Part shown: positions 12,016 through 23,797 of the stretch, piece by piece
Numbering within the stretch: position 1 is the first letter of the stretch
Layout of the letters: every line of letters starts with the position of its first letter
Source: Cristatella mucedo
Lineage: Eukaryota > Bryozoa > Phylactolaemata > Cristatellidae
Reading direction: 5' to 3'
Assembly (NCBI GenBank): GCA_009760855.2
Contig: WPIO01000277.1
Coordinates: forward strand, 62,001 to 126,000
Length of the DNA: 64,000 bases
Made by a program: the position numbers and the translations under genes
Notes under the pieces: model-generated
Database searches by the model: none
Told to the model about the DNA's origin: nothing
The model's input: only the letters and a program-made list of their open reading frames with translations

Positions 12016-12788
12016 TTAGTGTTAACGGAAAGTTTACAGCTAGGCTTGACTGTCAATGACTTGGCAAGTGATGCATTCTACTCAGAGTCATGCACCAAAT
12101 CGTTATTAAGCAACATACCAATTTCAAGTTACTTTCACCAGGTCTTTAACTACCATTCGCTAGGTCCATCTTGCATCATTAGAGTGCTTGCTACTCTGGC
12201 AATTTCACCACTACAGAAGATGGATTGATCGTGGTCGGAAAAGGTAAAGTTGAACTACATCAGTGCCTCGTCTATCTGACCGATGGCTATACTCAGTCGT
12301 TCACGTCGTAGGACACTGTAATCAAGATTGTTGAACGATGCTGATAGATTGATCAGGACCAGGACAGTGATGTGACCGTCTTCATCACTGCTTACGATAG
12401 CGTTGGTCGCACTAATAAGATCTGTTCAAGTTGACCGGAGTCTCTTGAATCCCAACTAAAAATGTGACAATCCATCTTTTTCTGCGTTCTGCGATTTCTC
12501 CACAGTTTTTCCAAGTTAGTTCTTACTTACCCTGCTTTTTAAGCACATTGCAAAAAATTATTACCGGAATAAATACCACCTACGTCAAAACGTGGTTTCT
12601 TGTTATGCAACTTACAAAGAAATATTGCCAAAATAATTCCGAGTGTATTTACTCGATCTAGCTCGGGAACCTTACTATTAGCATGTTGTCTCAGTTGATT
12701 TAACTGCCGCAAGGAAGACCTTTAAGTAAGACTGCATAGTACCTCATTGCATGTTTTCTTGTGTATTCTTTACGTTATTTTTTCCTAG
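12016..12788. other. Upstream of first RPTP exon found; nothing recognised
   Basis: No start codon with a signal-like hydrophobic stretch joining in phase 1 was found here, nor convincingly anywhere from 1 to 12788. Confidence 0.4.
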
Positions 12789-13013
12789 GGAACCATGCCT
12801 TTGGAAAACGAGCAGTGCAGTCATCAACAATTGACACTAACCCAGCCAGCTTGGCGGTCGACGGTTTACTGGAATCGGCATCTATTAAACAACATTGCAG
12901 CCATACTGCGGATGGTCAGACATCTAATGCCTGGTGGTACGTCACCCTGTCGAATGCAACGGAAGTGTATCAAATTACGAATATCACTATAGCGAATAGG
13001 AATGGGGACTTTG
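12789..13013 (+). CDS. RPTP exon 1 found: N-terminal half of fucolectin-like lectin domain
   Basis: The acceptor is tttttcctag and the donor is G|gtgagt; both boundaries are phase 1 and the exon is 225 bp. The translation starts NHAFGKRAVQSST, followed by a DG pair, CSHT, then AWWYVTLSNATEVYQI and ITIANRNGD. This matches the fucolectin/tachylectin/pentraxin-1 (F5-8 type C-like) pattern of N-A-GK-A-QSS, AVDG, CSHT, WW-V-L and ITNR. Known members bind fucosylated sugars with calcium, so the ectodomain may recognise glycans; that is inference. No signal peptide lies directly upstream in frame, so an earlier exon must supply it. Confidence 0.85.
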
Positions 13014-13249
13014 GTGAGTGAAAACTTTCAGAGATTTTGTGGTTTATAACACCGTTCTTTTTAAACTCCCCAGAGCATATCACTGAACACCCTCAAGCTG
13101 TTTATTTTGTCAAAAATGTTCTGAGATCTGATGTATTATGTGATTGTGCGTTTTCGCTTTTGGATTTAAGAACACTGTTTCTTATCAAGCATAACTTGGT
13201 GGGTGAATTTCTTTTTGACGATTGCTTCCCCTTCTGCATGCATGGAAAA

Positions 13250-13865
13250 CATTGACACATTAATCGCAGCAAACCTTCTAAAATTGAAGGATGTTAAAAT
13301 CAAGTTACTAGGTATGGGCAAACCGAAGGCAATTCAGAAATTGGAAAACCCATTTCTCAAACTGGCTCCACAAGCCTGTCTCCTTTTAAATCTATGCACA
13401 ATCTTGGTGTTGTGTTTAAAAGTGACCTTTCATTAGACGACCACGTCAGCTCCACAGTCTGCCTACCTTCAGCTACATGCTGTTGCTAAAATTCGTGCTT
13501 TTGCTTAGACAGAAATGCGACATCTTAATTGGTTCATCCATCTGCGACATCCTGTCTCGACTTCTGTAACTCGTTGCTTGTTGGTATCCCGGTAGGTGCA
13601 CTCACGTGCATACAGTTATTTCAAAACTATGCAGCTAGGTTTGTCTGTCGCGATCTCGGCAGCTGCCACTTCACACTACTTCTTGCCGACCTGCACTGGC
13701 TCCCAGGCAAGCATCGACTTTAAGGTTTTGTCACTTACTTTTAGGTCCCTTCATTCTTTAGCTCCGTGTCTCAACTTTTGTAAGTGCCTATAAAGAGATT
13801 GAGTTCTCTGAGGGCGCTTTAGCAAGTGCATTCATTATAATAATAATAATTATTATTATTATTGC
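13250..13865 (+). mobile_element. LINE-A, degraded C-terminal region with deleted tail middle
   Basis: Frames encode LLGMGKPKAIQKLENPFLKL, LDFCNSLLVGIPVGALTCIQ, and HYFLPTCTGSQASIDFKVLS, broken by frameshifts. At 13775 it jumps directly to the tail (TAAAGAGATTGAGTTCTCTG), so the region between LHSLAP and the tail has been lost. Ends in (ATT)n. RPTP intron 1. Confidence 0.8.
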
Positions 13866-14525
13866 TGGCCTACCGTTCTTTCAATCAGGCGTCTACAATT
13901 GGTGCACAACTTTGCAGATAGGCGTGTCTGTCTTGAGTGGTATGAGGGTCAGCTATAGCAACATCACACCATTTGTGCCCGACCAGCACTTGCTCCCAGT
14001 AAGCAGTGCATTGAATTTAAGATTCTGTCTCTCACTGTTAGGTCCTTTCATTTTTTATTCCAGTCGACCTATCAGATCTGCTGCACCCCCTGGCGAAGCA
14101 TCGTATCTCCTCTTGTTTTTTTGGAATCTAACCGTTTCCCAATACCTCGTATGGGCCTCAAAGTTTTTGAAGGCAGCACCTCTATTTCGCATGCTCCCAA
14201 AGGCTGGAATTTAATTCCCGTGGCCTCACGAAATCCTGAACCTAATACAATTGAAACGAAGCTATAAACCTTTTCTATCTCAGCAACTGGTGGGTTCTTG
14301 AGATTCGTCTTTGTAGGCTTTTATGTGCTGACTGTGCACATGCTGCCACAAATCATGTTCACATGTGTACCCTTCGCATGTCACCCATAGCCATGTTATT
14401 CTTCTTGTTTATCGAGAATCCTACCACAAACCGTTGGATCATGCTTCCTTTGCAGCAAATTATAAAGTGCCTAGAAAGAGATTAAGTTCTCTGAGGGTGC
14501 TACACGAATGTATTTTTATTAATAA
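13866..14525 (+). mobile_element. LINE-A, C-terminus to tail
   Basis: Second LINE-A directly after the first. Worn C-terminal frames (CRSLLVVGPFIFY-like; LGWASKFLKA; PKAGI) then tail with GTGCACATGCTGCCAC, TTTGCAGCAAATTATAAAGT and CTAGAAAGAGATTAAGTTCT at 14290-14525. Confidence 0.7.
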
Positions 14526-14654
14526 TTCTTTTATGCTTATGGTGTCAGTGCAGGGTTATATTGGTCTGAATGTTGCATTAGTCGCGCACCTATTCATGGT
14601 AATTGAAGCTGTGCCAAGATATACTTTGTTGATTGCTTTAGTGGTCTTAGTCCC

Positions 14655-14815
14655 GTGCTGGTTTGGAGCAGTGATTAACTTGCTCTCACGACCAAGGTTA
14701 AGGTGACTGTATTAGAAGGCCACAGGCACGAGCTTCGTTGCTTACATGCAGCATCTTAAAAGAGGTCCAACTCTCCTAGGGCGCTATGCAAACTATGTTC
14801 TATATTCTATATTCT
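14655..14815 (+). mobile_element. SINE-1, strongly degraded
   Basis: GCTGGTTTGGAGCAGTGATT in place of the A box, CGACCAAGG, then GAGGTCCAACTCTCCTAGGG and CTATGCAAA of the tail. Weaker than the others, but the order is kept. Confidence 0.5.
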
Positions 14816-15269
14816 GGAAACTATTTTGCAATAATATTTATATAACTCAAACCCTAGGGTCCTATAGTTTAAATCGGCTATATGTTTTGACTCCCGGTAG
14901 ATCGAGAAACTTGCATGAGCTACTTAGCTTGACCCTCTTATTTGTACCATCGTTGTAAAATTCAGATTTAAATGCAAGCGTATGGACGTCTAGATATGGA
15001 CATACCCAGTGCTATGCCAAACCTGGTCGATGATAGGTTCTTCCTTAACAAAATCTTGCGTAGGTTAGCCACTTATGCATCGTTTCAGGTTGACCAAGGA
15101 TTATTAATTTCTATGACTAAGTCACACAGTGGCAGTAGTTCGTTGCAGTTCCGATCTTGGCATGTTATCACGCATATCTTTGTTGCTTGGATTGCCTTAA
15201 CTTGAAACAAGTGGTGTCGGCAAAAGAGCATAACTATAAAGTACTGTTCACAGAAATTCTTTTTTGTAG

Positions 15270-15500
15270 CATACCGTTTATCGAATTTCTATATCCTGTA
15301 CACCAACGATACACCAGGTGATCCGAATCCTAGATCTTGGAGTACTTGCGCATATTCAGCTAACAGTCCTAGTGCAACCGGCACCAGCTATTCCTGTACA
15401 TCTTTAGCCATTGGTAAAAAGGTTGCGGTTTACCTCGGTCCGACAAAAGACAACTTGTTAGCGCTGTGTGAAGTTTACATCTATGGATTCTTATATCAAG
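15270..15500 (+). CDS. RPTP exon 2: C-terminal half of fucolectin-like domain
   Basis: The acceptor is ttttttgtag and the donor is CAAG|gtatgt; the exon is 231 bp with phase 1 at both ends. It continues exon 1: RLSNFYILYTND, a Cys-containing loop, KKVAVYLGPTKDNLLALCEV and YIYG. The ending L-LCEV-(V/I)YG is the typical close of fucolectin-type domains. Exons 1 and 2 together give one complete lectin-like module of about 150 residues, split by a phase-1 intron and bounded by phase-1 introns, so it could be shuffled as a unit. Confidence 0.87.
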
Positions 15501-15824
15501 GTATGTACCTCCTAAGTTGCACCTTAGTGATGACTCAATCTTGGTTTGCTGATTCTTTGGCGATAGTGAGTCGTGCACTTTGAAGCTAACCATAGAAAGG
15601 AAACATTTCTACTCATTTGCTTAAAGTTGAGTCTTTGGCATCTTACAAGAGTTGATATTTGTGTGTATCAAGTAAATTAGTGATATGCTAAACTCGTTGG
15701 GAGTATTTTCTGGTAGCATAGTCAGTATTTTATTTCTAGTTAAACCAGCTGGAATGTCATTTTGTTTTCTTTAAATTCTCTAGATGCTCGTCAGAGATAT
15801 AGTCGATCCAAGTTATAATAATAA
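15501..15824. other. Intron 2 sequence, nothing recognised
   Basis: Follows the donor of exon 2. No repeat or exon recognised before the SINE-2 at 15825. Confidence 0.4.
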
Positions 15825-15970
15825 GTAATACTATCTGACTTAACAGCCTCTTTTTCATGGCAACAACAGAGCCTTTGCAGTTATCAAAACCGCTTTCAGC
15901 AGCGATAAAGAATGACCAGCTAGAGGATTCGAACCCTGGACCTTGGGAGCAAGGTCGTTAAAGTTTAGGC
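15825..15970 (-). mobile_element. SINE-2 copy
   Basis: Minus strand: CAAGGTCCAGGGTTCGAATCC (shared B box) followed by TTCTTTATCGCTGCTG, TTTGATAACTG and AAAAAGAGGCTGTTAAGTC. Matches the 6905 copy along its length. Confidence 0.7.
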
Positions 15971-16079
15971 AATACATCGCAAAAGCATAGTCTGTATGTT
16001 AATACATTTCGAAACAGTCTTCAATATCTTATACAATATGCATAGAATTCATACATATCTGCGATAGCACTTATTAACC

Positions 16080-16680
16080 TTTCCATTCGCCAGCCTCCTT
16101 TCTACTGTTTATATCAAAGACCCTTGAACGAGTCATGGCAGACCTGCTGAACTCCTAAATTGAATCTTTAAACCTTGCTATTAAGTTATAATCTGATTTT
16201 AGAACTAATCGATTCACAGAGTCAGTATTGCTTAGGGTATATAACAACTTGTTTAGGAATGCACACTTAGGTAGAGTACCTCTGCTTGTTATCCTGGATC
16301 TTTAGGCAGCTTTCGGGGCTATCGACCACCAAGTCCTTGTTGCCATCCTCTTTTCTCGCCCTGGCATCATTTGTACTGCACTACAGAGTATTGATGTGAA
16401 TGGGCAATGATCATCCGAACTACCTCTGTAATATGGGGTACCTCAAGCATCTGTGCTTGGTCCTGTTCTTTTCGCGGGTTATACTCTCCCTCTTGCCGAT
16501 GTGATTGCCTAGCAAAATCTAGGTTTTCACTTTTCTGAAGATGCCGCTCAAGTGTACCTTTGCTTTGATCCCTTCCAGCCCTTATAGCTGTCGGCATTAT
16601 ACTCCCAGTATTGATTTGTGACCACCAGGCTCCCAAATGTTATCATCAGCCTAGCTTTTCGAGTTCTAGCTGTTAATTTA
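16080..16680 (+). mobile_element. LINE reverse transcriptase domain, degraded
   Basis: Broken frames give SLLFISKTLERVMADLLNS, SGFRTNRFTESVL, LLVILDL-AAFGAIDHQVLV, and YGVPQASVLGPVLFAGYTLP. These are RT motifs of CR1/L2 LINEs (DLSAAFDTIDH, GVPQGSVLGPVLF). A stop lies inside the catalytic DLSAAFD motif. RPTP intron 2. Confidence 0.8.
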
Positions 16681-16954
16681 CTCGGTTGTCTCAACGACAC
16701 GCTCTTAAATTAGCCTGCTTTCGGCAGAGCCTGGAGCTATTGCAGTTTCATCAGCAACTGAGACACACATTTGAAGCTCTCGGATTTCATAACTAGCCAT
16801 GCAGCCATAGTCATCATGAGCTGCAGTGGCCTAGTGACTGTTTTGTTAGCTCAAAAATGTGGAATTGCAATATTATAGCCTAGATAATATCAGAGAGCTC
16901 TATAAATTCTTTGAAGGCCACCGTGGAATACATTCTTCAATCTTAGACTGGGAT

Positions 16955-17095
16955 TGTACTTGATGGCTTGCAGTAGAGGTAGTGCTGCTTATTAAATGAC
17001 CAAGGTCGTGGGCCAGAGGTATGTGATTCAACTGAAGTGTCTGAATTGAGCTGACTTTCTTTTAGAGTACAATGCAAACAAATTATATCTACATG
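16955..17095 (+). mobile_element. SINE-1, strongly degraded
   Basis: GACCAAGGTCGTGGGCCAG followed by GAAGTGTCTGAATTGAGCTG, TTCTTTTAGAGTACAATGCA and AAACAAATTATA. The head is mostly deleted. Confidence 0.5.
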
Positions 17096-17489
17096 TTTCA
17101 ATGGTCCAGCTTCCTTCCTCGGGTGTCATAGTAATAACAGTCCGGTGAGCTCCACGTATAGTTTATGTTCATTTTCGAGGACGTCTTGAATATATGGACA
17201 TCGAAGATGAACGTCTGTAAGGAACTCTTCAGCAGCAAGCTCATTTAAGCTACTTAGCTTTACAAAAATGCTAAGGATTATTTCATCATCATTAGGGCTT
17301 TTGTATTTATGCTTAGGAAGCTGTTGTTTGTTTCCAAACTATAGAGGATGTTGATAGGGATTAGCCCGAGGGTTTGATTTAATTTCCAAAGCTAGTCCCT
17401 GTGCAAATGGTCTCTTACAGCCTGTCCTGCCACTAATCTTGCTTGTTCGAACTGTTATTCTCACGAGTAGACTCAATCAATATTGACTA
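17096..17489. other. Intron 2, nothing recognised
   Basis: Anonymous stretch between a worn SINE-1 and a LINE-A tail. Confidence 0.4.
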
Positions 17490-17695
17490 ATCACACTTGC
17501 ATGCAGACCTTATGCATGCCACCCAAACCTTGTTGTTTTCTTGTTGTTTACTGACAATGCTGCACACTAACCATTCGATCATGTTTCGTTTGCAGCAAAT
17601 GTAAAGCACCTAGAGAGATTGAGTTATCTGAGAGCGCTTTATTAAGTGTGTTATTAGTGTTATTAAAAATATTATTATTGTTGTTGGCAACTATA
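17490..17695 (+). mobile_element. LINE-A 3' tail, solo
   Basis: CTTGCATGCAGACC-TTATGCATGCCACCC, TTTGCAGCAAATGTAAAG, CACCTAGAGAGATTGAGTTA and terminal (ATT)n. RPTP intron 2. Confidence 0.85.
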
Positions 17696-18109
17696 TTTCA
17701 CACTTTACTTTTTTGTGCATGCTCTTTCACTATAATTTTCAGCTTATATTGACAGGCTATTCAGTTGTATTTGGACGCTATTGGTTTAAAAGGCCTCTAC
17801 ATCATAACTACAGTCTTAAGCAATAGATAGTGTTGTACTAATGGAGTTTTTTGTAGGATTATTTCATATGTAGAGCTCCTAGAGCAGTGGTTTGCAATCT
17901 ATGGATCACGACCCTTTTTGTCGATCGAAACCACTTTCATTTCACAGTGGTTGCCCAAGACTGTCGGAAGACATACATTTCCCAATTAAATTTCCCAAAT
18001 TTCGCAATTAAACACACGAAGACCCAATCATAATGACCCAAACGCAATGCCGAGTGAAAAGGAGGGTTTTTACCTTTTTTAAAATATCGAAAAGTCAGGA
18101 GGTGTCATG
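17696..18109. other. Intron 2, nothing recognised
   Basis: Contains only anonymous sequence that I could not place. Confidence 0.4.
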
Positions 18110-18300
18110 GCGTCATTCAAAGGGAAATCAAGACTTCGGTAGCATACGAACAAAAGTCAGGGTCTGCACAGGATTTGAGGTCAGTTTGAGGTACAGCTAA
18201 GCGTTTTGAGTCTGTAAAGCCATAGTTCGGATACCCAGGCTGGTTTGTAAGTATTCTCGATAGGTAGTCTGGAGCTGTTTAATGGTTACTCCCTGCAGTG
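18110..18300 (-). mobile_element. LINE-A fragment, degraded
   Basis: AGCATACGAACAAAAGTCAG, AAGGATTTGAGGT, and GAGGTACAG in the order seen in minus-strand LINE-A C-terminal regions. It ends about 57 bp before the acceptor of RPTP exon 3. Confidence 0.55.
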
Positions 18301-18356
18301 CAGTAATACTAGCAAAAATAGCTCAGTGTATGTTCTTATTTATCGGTTGATTTCAG

Positions 18357-18509
18357 ATTGTCCAAATAATTACGTTGGTCCGGGATGCCTTCTTCAAAAC
18401 TGTTACTCTGATGCATGCACATTGTCATCTTCACCTTGTGACGTGTATGGTGGATGCAAATTTACTTCTTGCCCTACCAACCGATTTCTACCTCCTGGAT
18501 GCTGGATAA
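18357..18509 (+). CDS. RPTP exon 3: Cys-rich EGF/laminin-like segment
   Basis: The acceptor is ttgatttcag and the donor is ATAA|gtatgc; the exon is 153 bp (51 codons), phase 1 at both ends. It opens DCPNNYVGPGC, like the C-P-(N/E)-x-(Y/W)-x-G-x-x-C motif of EGF/laminin-type repeats that follow fucolectin domains in invertebrate RPTP-like receptors. Further cysteines lie in NCYSDAC, PCDVYGGC, SCPTNRF and PPGC. Nine cysteines in 51 residues is an odd number, so one may pair with another exon or stay free. It is not a perfect match to any EGF subtype I know. Confidence 0.75.
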   Translation: MVQIITLVRDAFFKTVTLMHAHCHLHLVTCMVDANLLLALPTDFYLLDAG

Positions 18510-19235
18510 GTATGCATCTTCTTCGGTACATTTGATGATACGCATTAGCTCAAGGTGTGATATCTATATTTTTTTCGACTGTCCTATATCAACGACTGTT
18601 CATTTCTGGTTATCTGGTTAATCGAACGAAATATCAAAGTACTTGTGTTGTTTCAATGAATCGTCAATGGTTAAGGTTTGGAAGTGCATCGTTGGCCTAC
18701 ATCCAAAGAGGTGTATATTCTCGATTTACTCATGGTCGTACGTATGAACCGACCCACAGGAAACTGCATATACGAATTGTACACATAATTTAGTAAGTGT
18801 GTGCTGCTTACTTTTGAAAAATCTCGTTTGAATCCTTATAGGGTACTGTGTGCCTTTCTGTGATGATCCGAAGAAGCACTGCCAAATGTTATCATTGACA
18901 GCAGTTAATTTAACATCTCTTCCACCCTTGGCGATGTCTCAAAAAAATACTCCAGCATGAAGCTCGTAATTCATGAAATGATATATATGCTTTCCTTAAG
19001 CTGATTTCATTAAGCTGCTTGATTTACCCTGGTAGGTTGAATTTCCCCTTGTCCTTCTTGAATGCCTGCACAGGGTGAAGTATTACACTAAAATGGTATT
19101 ACACTGTAATGGTTCATGTCCTACCTAAGTTCCATAGGTGAGAGGGTAGCCGTCAATGACCAGCTGCGATCATGTTAGCCTCTGAAATTTGGTATATTTC
19201 CGGAAATAATTGTTGGTCAAGCTGCTTTAGCATTG
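18510..19235. other. Intron 3, mostly unassigned
   Basis: An acceptor-like ccttatag at 18834-18841 is followed by a short Cys-containing frame (YCVPFCDD), but no fitting donor exists. I do not call an exon. Confidence 0.4.
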
Positions 19236-19425
19236 CATGCTGACCCTGTGCATGTCACCCATAACCATGTTATTCATTTTGTTGGTTTATCAAGCATGAT
19301 ATTACTCACCATTCAATTGCATTTCCCTTTGCAGCAAATGTAAAGCGCCTAGAGATAGATTGAGTTCTCTGAGTGTGCTTTATCAAGTGCATTATTATTA
19401 TTATTATTATTATTATTAACAATAA
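19236..19425 (+). mobile_element. LINE-A 3' tail, solo, well preserved
   Basis: GCATGCTGACCCTGTGCATG, GTCACCCATAACCATG, TTTGCAGCAAATGTAAAG, CGCCTAGAGATAGATTGAGT and (ATT)n. One of the best tails for comparison with SINE-1. Confidence 0.88.
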
Positions 19426-20553
19426 ATGTTTGCCCTCTTAGTACTATGACCCTCAAGGATGATCCAGGCTTACATTCTCACACCGATGACACCTTCAATG
19501 CAAAGGATCTGTTTCTTATCTGCCTTCTTGCATGTCAAGCTTTGTCATTTTTAGCCCACCTTTTATTTCTAACATTTGCTCTTCGGTGGGCACCTAACAT
19601 TCTCAATGAAATTTCGATGAGAGCAGCAATATAGCCACGGAAATGCCGGCTTCAGCTCAAACGCTTTTAGAACAAGACTTCAAAATAAGCTTTAAAATGA
19701 GCTTATCATTTATATCGCAGCTTGCTATGCGGCTACACCTAAAAAATTACCATTAGTTCGATAGCAGTATCATAAAACATGGTCAAGTGTTTTTTTCAGT
19801 TATGCTCGAGTGCGAAGGTATAGCCAAGTCTGTGTAAACGGCAAAGGTAACCGACGAGGTCTGAATCTGGTATGAAATTGCTATTGCAGCTAGCTGTAAT
19901 AGCAACCGTTTGTTTCTTAAGTAAGAGCTAATCTTAAATGTCATGCAGGCAAAGTTATTGTGGTCCTTTATTTTTGGGAACAGCTGTTAAACTATAAGTA
20001 CAGTTTTACGGCGGTCTGAATCCGGCAGAGTAGCTAACAACTAGCAAACTACCTGTAATATATGAGATGAGTTGTTGCTAATCGAGGTTTCCTTCGAGAA
20101 CTGCCCATGATCGCTTCGGTTACTGCATCTGCTTGCTGCATGATTCTAAAGGAATGGACATACAGCAATTGTTAACGACTGTGATGAACTCATCGGTTTC
20201 ACCACCAAGTTTTCACGTTGGTTCATGGACAACCAGTAAACCTACTGTGTAAAAGTTCGTTGGCTGGCATACTTTACTTCTTCATCACATTGCTGGGCCG
20301 GAGGCTAAATTCAGACTTATTAGTCCAGTTCGTCCTCCTCCTTAATATATAGCTGTCAAATTCTAGTGCCTCTGGTTCCTATGGAAGTGTTTTATTATTA
20401 TTTCCATCTATATCAATTTCCTAAGGGATGCAATTTACTAACTAATACTGTGGTTTGGCTACCTTTATGCTCTGTATGTAGTTCTTCAGCAAATGTGTTG
20501 TTTGCCACTGGTTCATAAAAATTTAATTTCTGAACTTCCGCACTATATTTTAG
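19426..20553. other. Intron 3, nothing recognised
   Basis: Anonymous up to exon 4. No other exon candidate fitted the phases. Confidence 0.4.
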
Positions 20554-20919
20554 TGATCCCTCAACTGTTAAATGCATCTGTGACTACTACTCCTAAATGC
20601 AATAATCTACAAGTATCTATGACAACACTTGTCCAAGACAGCGACCTTGCAGCAACCTCTTATTTGATTCAACTCGACGGATCCGGCATTGGTGTTAACA
20701 CAACAGTGAGAGTAGCAGCTACAACACCGGGACTTCAGAATGTTAACATACCAGCATCTCCCAATCGCCTTTATAACATACGTGTGTTACCAGAAATTTG
20801 CATTTCCAGTATAGGATGCCCATATTCCTATCCAGATGGATGTCTTCCTATGCCAAGTTCAGGCTGCACTATAGGGCTTGGAACAAATGGTGTGAAGGCC
20901 CACGCAGGTTTCCGAACTT
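20554..20919 (+). CDS. RPTP exon 4: extracellular beta-sandwich (FN3-like) with Cys-rich end
   Basis: The acceptor is actatattttag and the donor is ACTT|gtaagt; 366 bp, 122 codons, phase 1 at both ends. It has alternating hydrophobic stretches such as LQVSMTTLVQ, TSYLIQLDGSG, GLQNVNIPASP and LYNIRVLPE, the look of an FN3-like sandwich (strand C Tyr/Leu, GLQ turn, SPN-LYNIRV F-strand), then a Cys-containing stretch with CPYSYPDGC. N-glycosylation sequons include NAS and NTT. Identification as FN3 rests on pattern only. A nearer donor (GCAG|gtttcc, 20906/20907) also keeps phase 1 but is weaker. Confidence 0.75.
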
Positions 20920-23081
20920 GTAAGTTTTTTTAGTAGTGTCATTTTTTTGCTGAAACCACTGCGATCACCGTATTTTTCTGTTTCCTGTCCATTATAATCC
21001 CCTTATTTGTGTTGAATAAACAACCCTTTTTTACCCTATCAAATATTTAGCAACTTAGGCCACTTATTTGGCACTGGCAGTTATTTAGCATCTAAGTGAA
21101 TAATTTTAAACGAATTACTGTAGATTTGCATGTGAATTTATCTGCTGATTTTATCATTGCTTTAGTTAAACATGGAGAGAGCCCTGTAGCTGATCTCTAG
21201 CATAACCGGTTCAACTAATAAGCATATATGTAGCTTACCCTGGTGCAAAGTGGTGTGCACTTTAATATTGCGTTTAATAAAAAAGACGTCAACCCAATTT
21301 AAAATCAGCTGAAGGCAATTTACGCGCTACAAGGCAATCATAATAACGTGCAGGATTATTTCCCTAGTGGTTTGAAATGTCTCATATCATGAAGTCTCAA
21401 TTTAGGTGCTGGTTTCGAGCCTACATCAGGCCGTCCTCTGCAGCTACGACAAGCTTGGTGTTAGCCGTCATTGTTCTTCTGCTGTTTAAAAATTAAGGCT
21501 GTTTGATTATCTAAGGTTTCCTCAAATTTATTCTTAAGTCAATTAGAAGCTAACACTTTAAACCAACTATAGCACTAAACTTAATCAGAATTTTCAATTC
21601 GTGATGTTTTTTGCTAAGGCCTCATGGCTGCACTGTACCGTCCACCACTGGTCTACTTTCTTATCTTGCATCGTCTTGGCAAGACTTAGCTACATAACTT
21701 GCACATTCAGCCTGGTTCAGTTATAGAATTTTTTAGTTTGTTTAGCAATTTCCCGTTTTCTCAAATTTCAGCTATCACGAATTTCACTATCAACTATCAC
21801 GAATCACATTTCCAGCTATCACGAATCACATTTAAGCCTCCTATGGTTGCAAAGGCTGACAAGTGCTAAAATGCTTACAATTAGAAGGTTTATGATAACA
21901 AGCCATTGATGAAGCAATACCCGTGGTTTTGTTTTTCGGGTCTGGGTTTATCTTTGGTTTAGGCTTTGCCATTGTGGTTCGTGTTAAGTGGGCATGGCTA
22001 TGATTGATCGAGCTCAAGTCATTGGGCTTAAGTTGTTGGGTCGTTGGGCTTCAATGACATGATCTGTGTTTAAACCTGACGTAAAGGCATGGTAGTTGCA
22101 TGCCATCTCAACCTTCTCTGGTAAAGAATTTAGATCAAAACAGCTCATCACCTGATAGACCAATTCAACCTTCTTGCTGGATATGACTAGAATAGATAGC
22201 CTGTGGGATCTTTTAGATCCTAGAAATCTGGTTAGCTTGCAGTCATTGATTTCTGCAGCTGAGAGAAAATGAGTCTAACCTTGTGCTGCATTAGCTGTAA
22301 GTATAATGTCGTTTCCAGCCAATAGCCATGACTTGAATCAAATGTGAACGTCCATCGTAAATTTTTGTCGCTCAATACTTCAGATAATTCCTTATAGTAC
22401 CAATATTGGTAAGCTAGTGGGCCAATCAGAGGCTGCATTCGCAATAATGCTAGAGACAGAGGTTCAAAAATATTAAGATTTTTGGATAATTCCAATGGTG
22501 GCATTAGGGGATTGCCGATGGGCAGTCAAAATTTATAGAGCTTCATTGATAGTAGTCGCATGCCAATGGCCCGCATTCCGTTTTTGTCCACATAAAGTCA
22601 TTAAATACCCGAGGAGCTAGTTATGGGCCTTCAAAGGGGGTATACCATTTATCATCGCCTTCATACTTGGGAAAAAATGATGAATTATGTGTCACGCCAT
22701 TAGCATTCACTAAATATATATCCTACGATTGATGAATGTTTGCCTCACGGATTATATAAATAGCAAGCACAATTGGGTACCCGTGGATCCAGTCGAAGAA
22801 GCCTGGCCCAATCACTTTTGAGATATGCTGCCTTATGAGAGACAAATTAGCTAAAGAATAAATCTTCCCAATCATTCTCGCAAGAGATCGTAATGGGGGC
22901 TCGTCATGCTATCGGGCCATCTCCAAAGCTCGCTGGTGTGCCAAACTGCTGATGCATCAAGCATGTACAACCTACATCATATTGAGTGCGAGCAGTGGTG
23001 ACTATCTTCTACTGAAACAAGTGCTAGAGTGACAACCTATTAAAACAAGATAGTGCTGCTAATTCCATTTCTTATGTTCAG
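20920..23081. other. Intron 4, no repeat or exon recognised
   Basis: Contains a short near-duplicate CTATCACGAATCACATTTCCA-like pair at about 21770-21832 and otherwise anonymous sequence. Confidence 0.4.
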
Positions 23082-23158
23082 ATAACCTGCAAAATGAAGA
23101 CTCTTGTATCAACGTGAGCTCATCCACGCAGGACTGTGAGGAGCCTGTCTCCATTTTA
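23082..23158 (+). CDS. RPTP exon 5: short extracellular exon, start of second FN3-like unit
   Basis: The acceptor is cttatgttcag and the donor TTTTA|gtaagt. At 77 bp it enters in phase 1 and leaves in phase 0. The translation includes NLQNEDSCINVSSS and DCEEPVSIL, with two cysteines and one N-glycosylation sequon (NVS). It is too short to identify alone, but its phases fit exactly between exons 4 and 6. Confidence 0.65.
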
Positions 23159-23797
23159 GTAAGTATAGTGATATCTTATCTTATAAGTTTAATTCGTTCA
23201 GTGACAGAGCTCGTAACTCAATGTACTCTCATGGGCAATCAGTTTTCCACATTGAAATGAGCTAAAATGCCATTAATCCTTCCTGGGCCCACAAAAACAC
23301 TATTGCTTTTTGTTATTTATTGGAAAAATGTACTTATAAATAACAAATATTGTTTAAAAACACCACAAAAGAATTTACTTCAATAAATGAGATTTAATAA
23401 TTGTAAGGTACAACATTACTTTGGAGACCAGACGACTTGAAAACGCTGACGGAGTTTTAGGAGCAAGATTGAAATGAATATCTGAATCATATTAGCTGAT
23501 TTTGCCCTTTTTGCCAAGCTTTCTTCTCTTTCATGTGCAGGGTGCAAATCGCCAGGCCTGCACTTGACTTTGCACCGGGATCGTCGGCAGCATCTTGCAG
23601 TGAAAAGTATGCCCTACCCTTAATGGCTTGAGTAACCACAAGCAGTTCCTCCCTCCACCCTCTGGCTTGCTTTGCTAGCACGCCAACTCGCACTTGTATA
23701 CACGCGAACAATTCCATTGCAACCACTTAAAGTAAGCGATTGTGGCACCGGATGCCGGACAGATGTTGCAGCATTCACTTTGATGTTTGCTGCAGTA
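23159..23797. other. Intron 5, first part, nothing recognised
   Basis: AT-rich, then a more GC-rich patch at about 23500-23720 whose open frames have no known resemblance. Confidence 0.4.

Noticed and set aside
18842..18960. Cys-containing frame after an acceptor-like site (YCVPFCDDPKKHC) as an extra EGF exon
   Set aside because: No donor gives phase 1, and exons 3 and 4 already join without it.
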